Source of the DNA: Echinostoma caproni
Lineage: Eukaryota > Platyhelminthes > Trematoda > Plagiorchiida > Echinostomatidae
Reading direction: 5' to 3'
Length of the DNA: 12,574 bases
Assembly: GCA_900618425.1 (NCBI GenBank)
Contig: UZAN01054854.1
Span: forward strand, 2,501 to 15,074
Below are positions 1 through 6,969 of the stretch, one piece after another. The notes under the pieces are model-generated. The model ran no database searches and was not told the origin of the DNA. It saw nothing but the letters and a program-made list of their open reading frames with translations. Each line of letters starts with the position of its first letter. Within the stretch, counting starts at the first letter, position 1. Both the position numbers and the translations under genes were made by a program.

Positions 1-37
1 TAAGGGTTTTCATAAATGCTCCTAACGTTCCCTGAAG

Positions 38-133
38 GTTGACCCTAAGTTTCTCCGTAATATGCGATTTGCCAAGAAGCACAACAAGAAGTGTAAGACC
101 GCTGCTGTGAAGCAGGGTGTAAAATCGGAGTAA
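38..133 (+). CDS. RPL29: 60S ribosomal protein L29 (eL29), terminal exon, partial
   Basis: This is the C-terminal end of eL29, a small basic protein of the large ribosomal subunit. The frame beginning at 38 reads [18 protein letters not shown] and then a short basic tail ending in KSE and TAA (131-133). Animal eL29 carries the motif [22 protein letters not shown], so recognition is strong. An AG at 36-37 with a good branch-point-like ctaac at 22-26 fits a 3' splice site, which would make this the last exon. The codons just before it (29-37) also read S-L-K in frame, as in the family, but the following Gly is missing and a TAA stands at 23-25. So the exon may start at 29 with a one-codon loss, or this may be a broken retrocopy. 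The tail after the KKHNKK motif is only about 14 residues, as in short invertebrate forms. Earlier exons lie left of the window. Confidence 0.82.
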   Translation, partial: [31 protein letters not shown]

Positions 134-639
134 TCGCTGTTTTGTTTTGTGAAATATATGTTCGGTCCTGTAGTCGTGCCTTTTTTCACCTACCGATTAT
201 CACATACATGATCACCTTGATATCGTTATCGTAGGTGGTCTGTGCTTGTCGTTATTAGGGTACAAGCCACTGCGGGTCACCTGCCTTTATCCGGATTTCC
301 TCAGTTCCAGAGGTGTCAGGTTACATACGAATCCTTGATCATTTCAAAGTCGGGGATAGGCGTCATCAGGTTTTACGCTTGTCCGCGCAAGGCGGACGGA
401 TAGTATGTTTCCCAGTGATGTTCGGAAAATGAGGGACTCTGTCGTTATTGCATGTCCGAACAGTGAAAGTCTCCTGAGCTATCCCGATTAACGTCATGTT
501 GGTAACATTAGAGTTCACGCTTCGTTTAGTCGCTATTTGGTTTGTCGACCGCACGTATACATGAAGGAGAATCTCTGTTTTTCCGATCCTCTGCACTGAA
601 GTCACCTGGTATGCTGCAAAATAACCTGCACTCCGACTT
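134..639. other. RPL29 3' flank, nothing recognised
   Basis: This should hold the RPL29 3' UTR. There is no AATAAA nearby; an AATATA at about 153-158, followed by a GT-rich stretch, is a weak polyadenylation candidate. The reading frames here are short, overlap on both strands and show no family motif. I see no RNA gene or repeat that I can support. Confidence 0.4.
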
Positions 640-800
640 ATTGGGGCCGACTAAAAATCCAAAGACTACTCGGCGTCAGGATGCGCCATGGGTTCGATTC
701 CCGTGCGATCCAAAATGGCCGTGGGTGAGAATCAGGTTTGCTTGGTTTGGTTTCAGCTTTTGCAACCAAAAGCCTAAAGTTTCGTGAGGCGATCTTGGTT
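640..800 (+). repeat. possible tRNA-derived SINE remnant with a clear T-arm
   Basis: Positions 688-704 form a canonical tRNA T-arm: a 5-bp stem (one T-G wobble) around the 7-nt loop ttcgatt, with an extra closing pair at 687-705. The pol III B-box consensus GGTTCGATTCC is exact at 691-701. The next seven bases (705-711, gcgatcc) and an A look like a tRNA 3' acceptor strand, but no matching 5' strand (ggatcgc) stands about 70 bases upstream, and no good A-box is visible. So this is not a working tRNA gene. A decayed tRNA-derived SINE is the likeliest reading. The outer limits are guesses. Confidence 0.4.
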
Positions 801-1645
801 GCTCTGTCAACTGCACATTTGAATGATGGGGTCAACGGAAGGTGGGGATGTATAATGGGAATTTGCCGCAGTTGTCTTGAGTTAGCGAATACCAGTCGGG
901 CTTTTTATTTTCCTGCCCAAACTTTGATGAGTCGGCCGTTGGGATAGCCGATCAAATGACAAAGTTTTGTTCTCCCTGTTACTCTGGAACGCAGAACTGA
1001 GCCAGCGCAGTCTTATGGCGACTTTTTGTGTCGAGGGTGTAAGACCAGCACCCAAACCATCCAGGGGAGGGGCTTGCAATTCATCCAGGTCTTTGTTCAG
1101 CGGTTTGCTCTCAGCCTGTTGAAATCGGGGGAGCAAACCGATGTTATATATCGACTCTTGAAACATCTCAGTCTTCGTGGAAAATAATGATATCTATCTA
1201 TCTTTACATTCACATGTAAACGTGCTTGATTTCCCGGGTCGCAACGGCTGTATTGTCTAGGGAGTCTACAGTTAGACTGGTCAACGTCTGAATCGAGAGG
1301 CGGCGGGGTAGATCATGGATACAGCTATCCATTGGGAGCGAGTGTACGGAACGTACGCCGTTTCGACAGGGTCAGACGTCCAAGGCGTTCAATCCACCTT
1401 GATGTCCCATTAACCGATGGCAACTGTCAAATCAGCAAGGTGTTCCTCGTACGCCTGTTAGTTGGTTTGAGATCTGGGTTTTTAGCGAACTCCAGGTGAA
1501 CGGCCAGTGGTTCACCGATCCGGATGTCTGCTTTTCGTCCTCACACTGGTAGGCAAACACCGCCACGTAGAGGCAGCGCGTCGGACTTCTTCAGCAGAAC
1601 CTATTTTAGGCGCTTAGTCGTATTGGAGCAATTAGCGGGGTGCAC
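801..1645. other. unassigned region left of RTE-A copy 1
   Basis: No coding region or element is recognised. A minus-strand frame of 94 codons (882-1166) has no motif I know and is probably chance or old repeat. The region holds a perfect 10-bp inverted repeat (1101-1110 with 1131-1140) and a short tatc microsatellite near 1190-1203. The last bases (1610-1645) faintly resemble RTE-B coding sequence, but too weakly to call. Confidence 0.4.
1101..1140. repeat. perfect 10-bp inverted repeat, 20-nt spacer
   Basis: cggtttgctc at 1101-1110 is the exact reverse complement of gagcaaaccg at 1131-1140. Two further inner pairs (T-G, C-G) would extend an RNA stem to 12 bp. No adjacent gene explains it. 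Confidence 0.6.
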
Positions 1646-1646
1646 G

Positions 1647-1915
1647 ACGAGACTGCACCTTGACATGGTGTGATGGTTTGTGCACATTTCTGACCCATCG
1701 ACCTACACCAGATGGCTTTTGTCAAGCCAGGAGATTTTATTATGCCTGGAAGGTCAGTGGGTAGAGGTCCGAGGAAGTTCAGTCATGGTTGGGGGTCCGA
1801 CTGGATTGGCGTTTCAGTCGGTGAAAAATTGTGGAAGAGTAATCGATCCAAATAAATGGGTCCACTCCGTTTCACCCGCTGCCTTGCGGTCAGGTTCTTG
1901 TCGGAACTAAAGATC
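1647..1915 (+). repeat. RTE-A 5' leader, copy 1
   Basis: This stretch aligns along its whole length with 6063-6333, by eye at roughly three quarters identity with small indels. Shared blocks include the starting acgagactgcacc, the tggcttttgtcaagcc block, the gtaatcgatcca block and the cccgctgcctt block followed by caggttcttgt. In both places it lies directly upstream of RTE-A sequence, so it is best read as that element's 5' end rather than as a separate repeat. It has no intact open frame. Confidence 0.75.
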
Positions 1916-2220
1916 AGAACCCTAGTCGTTCTCTTGCTTAGTGGCTGGACACCCTAGAAGTAACAGTCCATCAAGCCCCAATGCAGACACATACTAAAAA
2001 TAATTCCATACTGCATCGGTCTTCGCGCAGGATAAGGACCGCTCTGCCCATTGCATCGAGTGGGGTGGGCTAGTGCTCAAATATCCTAACCTTTGTCTAA
2101 CCCTGTCTTCCGTACCCATTCCTTCCAACCTGTCTCTCAAGCAACTTGAATGTCGCTCGCCAAAAGTCGTCAAATAACACTAAGTAATGTACCACGAGAT
2201 GGACTACAGATTCTAAATCC
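1916..2220 (+). other. RTE-A leader to N-terminal junction (present only in copy 1)
   Basis: This is noncoding or decayed sequence between the shared leader and the endonuclease. Copy 2 lacks it because of its first internal deletion. Its place between two recognisable element parts makes it RTE-A sequence by inference. From about 2195 a frame reads VPRDGLQILNPRQSLNLGAF and leads into the endonuclease, so the protein N-terminus probably lies here, but no certain start codon can be chosen. Confidence 0.5.
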
Positions 2221-2740
2221 TCGTCAATCACTGAATCTGGGCGCATTCAGCGTGAGGACTGATGCAGGTGGGTCAACAAGCTTGCCTGGCGCGTGCAATA
2301 GAATCCGTGTGGATCGATATTTGCTGCGTGTCGGAGACTAATTCAGAATCCTACTACTATAAGCCACTTGGGCGCACCAGATTTGTCTTCGAGGTACGTT
2401 CTTTGCACATCAGGCGACGACAAAGTCCGTTCAGTAGATCAGCACGGGGTAGGTATTGTACTCAATGAGAGGCCTGACTCCTCTCTTAATGATTGTACCC
2501 CCGTCAATAGTCGTTTATTTGATCTGCGTCTCTAGTGTTCGTTCAGCATTCGGAAGGGAAGCAGGACCAAAAGGTGTTTGTTCATCAAATCGGCATACGC
2601 ACCGACCAATTGCGATTCTGATGCACAAAAGGACGCTTTCTACGACGAACTCACCGATCTCATTCGGATGAATCGAGTCTACTACAGTTGTACTTGCAGG
2701 TGACTTTTAACACGCGGGTCGGAAAACAGCGTTCCAGCTT
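2221..2740 (+). pseudogene. RTE-A copy 1 AP-like endonuclease region (broken)
   Basis: The APE-type endonuclease of RTE elements nicks target DNA to prime reverse transcription. Segments recognised in order are: LNLGAFSVRT (about 2227-2256); after a frameshift, MQVGQQACLARAIESVWIDI then CCVSET (2262-2339), where the Glu of SET (2334-2336) sits at the conserved catalytic Glu position; after another shift, HGVGIVLNERPDSSLNDC and VNSRLFDLRL (about 2440-2530); then CLFIKSAYAPTNCDSDAQKD and AFYDELTDLIRMNR (about 2578-2676); and finally the GDFN motif split by one extra T (about 2697-2711), then NTRVGKQRSS. The C-terminal SDH motif has been deleted. At least four frame changes show that it is dead. 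Confidence 0.8.
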
Positions 2741-2741
2741 C

Positions 2742-3460
2742 AATGTGCAATGATGCTGCACTACTGGGTTTCGTCTACTTTCGCTCTGAAACTAAATGGC
2801 CAGAAATCAATTACGGCCTATTACTTTTCGTACTTCGGTATTTGCGTGACCAGTGACGGAAGCGCAGCAAAGGAAATAGCCGTTCGCCTTTCTATGGCTC
2901 GAACAGCATATACAGGACTGAAACACCTTTGGCGTAGACGCGACGTTTCACTGAAGTTGAAAGTTCGTGTGTATTGTGCTAGCGTTCGTTCAGTCCTGCT
3001 TTATAGTTGTGAGACCCTGAATTTGCGAGTAGAAGATATCCATCGACTAGAAGTTTTCGATTATCGGTGTTTACACAGTTTAGCCCATGTTGGATGGAGC
3101 GAACAGGTTATTAATGTGGAGGTAAGCTGTCGTGTGTTTAGGAGTGTATCAGGTATAAACCCACTAGCACATCGAATTCAGATTAGCAGACTTCGCTGGC
3201 TAGGGCACGTATTGCATATGCCCAACTATCGTCTATCACGTCGCGCCTTATTCCCTTTAGCCGCTCCGGGCTGAAGGAAACCACATGGAGGTCAACAGAT
3301 GACGTGGAGACCAGGCATGAAAAAATGCTCATAGCTATTGGGTGGAGTAAGTGTCTCTTACCTTCCAGGTTGGGGTCCGAAAGACTCCACAACTGGTTAG
3401 TTGGACACATTGATGGATATGATAGCGAACTGACAACAGTGGCGTCCTTGTCATTTCTTA
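2742..3460 (+). pseudogene. RTE-A copy 1 RT C-terminal (thumb and tail) region
   Basis: A 174-codon open stretch (2750-3274) covers the part of an RTE protein after the RT palm. Diagnostic family segments are CVTSDGSAAKEIAVRLS, KHLWRRRDVSLKLKVRVYCA, SVLLYSCETLNLRVEDIHRL and HRIQISRLRWLGHVLHMPNY. The end lies in other frames, with GGQQMTWRPGMKKCS and then YLPGWGPKDS to about 3460. This part has no catalytic residues. The ATG at 2750 is not a real start, because the open frame begins just after the deletion junction. The same protein segment recurs in RTE-A copy 2 at about 7480-8130. Confidence 0.88.
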
Positions 3461-3574
3461 TCAGGGTGTTCTGTGTGCTAACCAAAGAGGTTCACCTCCC
3501 TCAAAGTAGGTCCAATCCCTGTCCACCTTGAATTTTACCGCTAACCTTGTATACATTGTGAGTTTGGCAGCGAT

Positions 3575-3594
3575 CAGTGAAGTTCGCCTCACTG
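3575..3594 (+). promoter_or_regulatory. RTE-A copy 1 3'-terminal hairpin
   Basis: cagtgaag (3575-3582) pairs with cctcactg (3587-3594) with one A-C mismatch, around the loop ttcg. It lies 13 bases before the trimer tail. Copy 2 has the same hairpin, perfectly paired, at the same place. In several LINE groups a 3' stem-loop is the recognition site for the RT; that role is inferred here. Confidence 0.6.
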
Positions 3595-3607
3595 TATTTA
3601 GCTGTAC

Positions 3608-3628
3608 GATGATGATGGTGATGATGTG
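3608..3628 (+). repeat. GAT/ATG trimer tail, 3' end of RTE-A copy 1
   Basis: A run of GAT-type trimers with one GGT interruption follows gctgtac. RTE elements characteristically end in short tandem repeats rather than poly(A). Copy 2 ends in the same gctgtac-plus-trimer arrangement. Confidence 0.75.
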
Positions 3629-4572
3629 ATCAACCACAACCCGAGACACCCACCTCCGACCATACTGAGGCTTTCGGATGAGTAAAATGGTAACATCGAC
3701 GGCCTGGAAAGCAGAACGGTGCATTCAATTGGGATAATTTCAGGGCAGATTTGTAAGAAACATCGCGGATGATGGTGTGTCAGGTCTGGGCGCCCGAAAG
3801 GGTTATTTGATAATACAAGCTTCTTTTGGCTGATTGACTGTCATGCCTTAGGATGTATTCCACATTTTGATCTTCTAGCTGACTTAACAGCGGCTCTGAG
3901 CTGAGTCATACACTGGTATCCACACCTCATCAAACCGCTCGACCGCATTCTAAGTCTTGTAGAAGTTGAGTGAGGCCTGTATTTGTTGTTGCGACGTGGG
4001 GCAGTTAATCCTTAGTGGGTGAACGAGTGCTATTGTCTAAGTCAATGGTCCTCCGTATGTGTGTGTGTATGCATTTCACACACTTCGGATGCCAGACAAT
4101 GTGGGAATGAAATCACACTATGGTTATTTTTACTGGATACCCTCAGGTTAAGCAGAGCTGAATGCTATCAGGCGCGTCCCCGGGTTGTGGAGAGAAAGAT
4201 ACCCTCACAGAAGGTTAGCCGTGAATAAATTGTGGCATACCGCGACAAATAAGCAGTCGCTAACAAACAGCGGCGGCATTACCAGGGTGTGGTGGGTTTC
4301 AGGCTGGTCACCTGGCTCCCGTTTTAGAGCCGCATAAGTCCAATGACGGTGTCGTGACAAAGGTCGATATGACTGGCCTTTAAAAACTTGTCATTGACCC
4401 CTTACTTCCCAGGCGAGGGATTACTCCCTGCTGCCTTGCAGCTCGAACTTGGTTGTACACAACCAAGGCTAGAGGTGCACCCTCAAAATAAAAAAACGCC
4501 GAGTGACGCTGGGGACGTCTCGTACCAAACTCCCAAGAAAATTCATGATCATGATAATGTCTGGAGCCGTTC

Positions 4573-4603
<31 letters not shown>

Positions 4604-4839
4604 TTGAAATAATGACCCACTCTACTCCACCGAAACTTTCATCATCGCTCGATAACTCACCAAAAAAGTACCTCTGATTGTTTACGGAGAAGTTCATTCA
4701 GACTGGACGGGGTTTAGACAGACCCGGTGCAATCGGTGACGTTGGACGGCCGAAACACCAATCATCTTGTGGGGTTCCCGGTGGAATGCGATTGACTGGA
4801 TTCACTTGAAGATGAAGTGGTGTAGACATCCTGATTCCT
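3629..4839. other. unassigned region between RTE-A copy 1 and RTE-B
   Basis: No gene or family could be identified. A 105-codon minus-strand frame (4380-4697) reads through the GT/G tract as His-Thr and proline runs, and overlaps a plus-strand frame over the same low-complexity DNA, so neither is called. The stretch at about 4130-4480 has the look of an old dispersed repeat but has no second copy in the window. Short GT runs occur at 4056-4069. Confidence 0.4.
4577..4603. repeat. (GT)7 followed by a 13-base G run
   Basis: Seven GT units (4577-4590) pass directly into thirteen consecutive G (4591-4603). This is simple sequence. The homopolymer length is likely to be uncertain in any assembly. 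Confidence 0.95.
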
Positions 4840-4859
4840 GCTTCAACTGGGCGGATGCC

Positions 4860-6062
4860 GCCAGTCGATGTCAATGCTCCATGTTAAATGGAAATAAGTC
4901 ATCTGAAAATGTATACGACCACTAGCCGGATGGCCTGTTCCTGCCGGCTTTTGATGATGGAGGTTCAGCGGCAGTCTTGGAGTTGGCAAAACTAATGGAC
5001 TCAGCGTAGGAGGAGGTTTCAACTGAATTATGTGAATCACCGATCATGTCGATGAACAAAAACGGCGAAAGATCCTCTTGTGAATACCACAGAAGAATTA
5101 GTTTAATCAACATCGTCTCCAAGTTTCTCGCTGGTATTATACTCCGTCGATTGTCTGCCGTACATAAACGGTGCCCGCGTGAGAACCCTGCCGGTTTTAG
5201 ATCTGATCGAGGTTGTATGGACCACATCTTCACTCTTCATCAAACTATGGTGCACCGACATTCGTTTCTTAAACCAGCCATTTCTGTCTTCCTGGTTCTG
5301 AAAGCGGTTTTCGACTCAGTCGACCGCTCTAAACTCTGGCGCTATTTTTCCCTGAAGGTTGTCCCCGAAAAGTTTATTTCAATATACTTTAAACTAGTGC
5401 CCAAAGCCGTGTCTGCATTTCAATGCTTTTTTCCACGCTAGTCCAATACGGAAAGTGGTGTTCGTGATAGAAACAGCCCTATCTTCGTGCGTGGATAGTG
5501 ACATTGATTTGCTCACAGCTATCAGACTAATTTGGAGTTTTCAGACGACATAGTATTGCTAGGTGAAGATCCAGGCTGCAAACTTTTTTGTTAGTTTGAA
5601 TGCTGGTGTGTATTTGTTCGGTATGCGTTTGGCACTTTCAAAGCGAAAAATATTGCTACAAGATTAGGTTGGCCGAACCTCCGACCTAACGCTGACTGGG
5701 GAAGTGATGTAATAGAGGTGGACAAGTTTTGCCATCCGGGCAGCTATGTCTCATCTGGCGGACGCGTCACGGATAAACTGTTGGCACGCATACGAAAGCT
5801 CGAATGGCGTTTCCCAAATTGAGCCATATGTGGCGCCGTCTTGACATCCGTCTGTTTGTGAAGCATCGAGTATATACTGCACACCACTGACGGGTCGAGT
5901 ATATACTGCAGCAGTTCGGCCAGTATTGCTCTACGGTGCAGATACTTGGCCACTACGGGAACAGGATGAAGATAGACCTTCACTGTTAGAACATCGCTAT
6001 CTATGTCGCATTGCACGAATTTGGAGGGCAAACTGGACGAGCAATGCTGAGGTTATGCACAG
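4860..6062 (+). pseudogene. RTE-B reverse transcriptase, N-terminal and central part (broken)
   Basis: Recognised in order: an EISHLK...AGPD-like RT motif 1 split by a small deletion (about 4890-4935); LPAFDDGGSAAVLELAKLMD (about 4942-5001) followed by an in-frame TAG; an open run of 131 codons (5046-5441) with SLINIVSKFLAGIILRRLSA and NPAGFRSDRGCMDHIFTL; and motif A as FLVLKAVFDSVDR (5289-5327), in which the first, catalytic Asp is Val. Motif B is degraded to GVRDRNSP (about 5458-5481). Motif C reads FSDD (5538-5549), keeping both Asp. After several frameshifts the thumb shows HMWRRLDIRLFVKHRVYTA and then VLLYGADTWPLREQDED (about 5920-5970) and LCRIARIW. The mutated motif A Asp, the stops and the frameshifts rule out activity. 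Confidence 0.83.
5866..5910 (+). repeat. 16-bp direct repeat, period 29, inside RTE-B
   Basis: tcgagtatatactgca occurs exactly at 5866-5881 and 5895-5910, separated by 13 bases (caccactgacggg). The second copy carries on correctly into the RT protein (RVYTAAVRPVLLYG), so 29 bases have been added, shifting the frame. This looks like a short duplication with filler, or a templated repair scar. Confidence 0.85.
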
Positions 6063-6333
6063 ACGAGACTGCACCTTGACGTGTTGTGGTGGTTTGCGCA
6101 CCTCTATGACCCAACGAGCTACACTTGTTGGCTTTTGTCAAGCCGCAGATGTAATCATGCCTTGAAGGTCGAACGGTAGAGGTCATACGAAATCCAGCCT
6201 CCTGGTTCTCAGGGTTGGGGGTTCGACTCCAGTTAGCGTCGGTGAAATGGTAGAGGAGTAATCGATCCAGACAAATGGGCTTCCACTTCGCTTTACCCGC
6301 TGCCTTGTGGACAGGTTCTTGTTAGAACTACTA
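6063..6333 (+). repeat. RTE-A 5' leader, copy 2
   Basis: Homologous to 1647-1915. Because the RTE-B frame is interrupted exactly at its left end, the leader's first base is placed within a few bases of 6063. It contains an exact B-box-like sequence ggttcgactcc (6228-6238), preceded about 50 bases earlier by ggtcgaacggtagagg, which resembles a tRNA D-arm/A-box. In copy 1 the B-box is mutated (ggtccgactgg). An internal pol III-like or tRNA-derived promoter is possible but unproven. Confidence 0.75.
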
Positions 6334-6344
6334 CCGTTAGAAAA

Positions 6345-6770
6345 GCTGAAGTTCTGACGCACAAAAGGACGAGTTTTATGATAAACTCACTGGACTCATT
6401 CGTTTGAGCCGAAGCTCCGATATAGTTATTCTCGCAGGCAATTTTAATCCTCAAGTTGGAAAATTGAGCGCATCCGAAGCTTGCCTAGGCGGTCATTGTA
6501 CTCTGCCCTGCCAGCGAACAGGTAATGGCGATCGACTCCTTCAGTTCTGCGCAGGCCATCATCCGTACCTATCCATCATCAACTTTCGACACAGCTCTCA
6601 ACTGACAACAACGTGGCACTCAAATTCAACTGGCACGCTAACTCAGATCGACCACATAGCAGCAACCTACCATTTGCGGGGTTCAGTACGAAACTGCAGG
6701 TCCTATTGAACCATGTGCGTTGAATCTGATCATGAGTTAGTTTTGATGCCGTTTACTCTCCAACTCACTG
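6345..6770 (+). pseudogene. RTE-A copy 2 AP-like endonuclease, C-terminal half
   Basis: The first recognisable codons correspond to the SDAQKDAFYDELT segment of copy 1 (here about 6352-6395). An open run (6404-6709) then reads SSDIVILAGNFNPQVGKLSA, GDRLLQFCAGHH and TQIDHIAATYHLRGSVRNCR. The conserved GDFN is GNFN here (D to N at 6440-6442), a change at a key catalytic position. A TGA at 6707-6709 replaces the Trp usual in this family (RSFW), after which the frame continues to the catalytic-site motif SDH (6725-6733). The N-terminal half, including the catalytic Glu, was removed by the internal deletion. Confidence 0.85.
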
Positions 6771-6965
6771 GTCGCAGAAGAACCCACCAAACTCGATTGG
6801 CAGATCATCGCTTATCTGACTCAGTCGTTCGTGACCTCTGAATCAGAACTAGGCCAAGAGCTGCAGTGTGGTGATGTAGATGATCAGTCGGATCAGATTA
6901 GACTAGTAATGCACTCCGCAGCGAGGGTTGCTTGTGGACATTGTTTAGGGAGACAAACGTCCGTA
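6771..6965 (+). pseudogene. RTE-A copy 2 linker remnant with deletion junction
   Basis: After the endonuclease the frame runs LTGRRRTHQTRLADHRLSDS (about 6761-6820) and, one frameshift later, SESELGQELQCGDVDDQSDQ and RLVMHSAARVACG (about 6834-6938). This matches RTE-A copy 3 at 11639-11755 closely, including GDVD and MHSAA. Where copy 3 continues for about 180 more residues, copy 2 jumps after ACG into the AGFGPGRGCIDQIF segment of the RT. Confidence 0.75.
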
Positions 6966-6969
6966 AACA

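Larger units (their letters stand above)
1647..3628 (+). mobile_element. RTE-clade non-LTR retrotransposon, RTE-A copy 1 (internally deleted)
   Basis: This element runs from a 5' leader shared with copy 2, through an APE-type endonuclease region, to the C-terminal end of the reverse-transcriptase protein and a trimer-repeat tail. RTE elements normally encode one protein with an AP-like endonuclease followed by RT, have a very short 3' UTR, and end in short A/T-rich tandem repeats; this matches. The middle is missing: at about 2735-2745 the sequence jumps from just after the endonuclease GDFN motif to the segment that follows the RT palm in copy 2. RT motifs A, B and C are therefore all absent. 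Several frameshifts break what remains. It cannot have moved itself in this state. No target-site duplication could be confirmed around it. Confidence 0.85.
4840..6062 (+). mobile_element. RTE-B (SR2-like) non-LTR retrotransposon, 5' part of an interrupted copy
   Basis: A second RTE-clade element, distinct in sequence from RTE-A. It is 5' truncated: the endonuclease is absent and homology starts in the linker before the RT. It runs through the RT palm and thumb and stops in mid-motif at ...SNAEVMH (about 6043-6060), where RTE-A copy 2 begins. The protein resumes at 8361. The left limit is soft; the first convincing residues are about 4865-4905. Confidence 0.8.

Noticed and set aside
366..835. 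Three short ORFs on both strands next to RPL29.
   Set aside because: They overlap one another, have no motif and cross the tRNA-like repeat.
882..1166. A 94-codon minus-strand ORF left of RTE-A copy 1.
   Set aside because: No recognisable domain, no start context or neighbour supporting it; probably chance or old repeat.
1616..1646. Possible RTE-B coding sequence as the target of RTE-A copy 1, mirroring copy 2.
   Set aside because: Only a loose resemblance after adding missing bases, and the right flank of copy 1 (after 3628) shows no RTE-B continuation or matching duplication.
4380..4697. A 105-codon minus-strand ORF with proline and His-Thr runs.
   Set aside because: The runs come from the G13 and (GT)7 simple repeats, an overlapping frame exists on the other strand, and no protein motif is visible.
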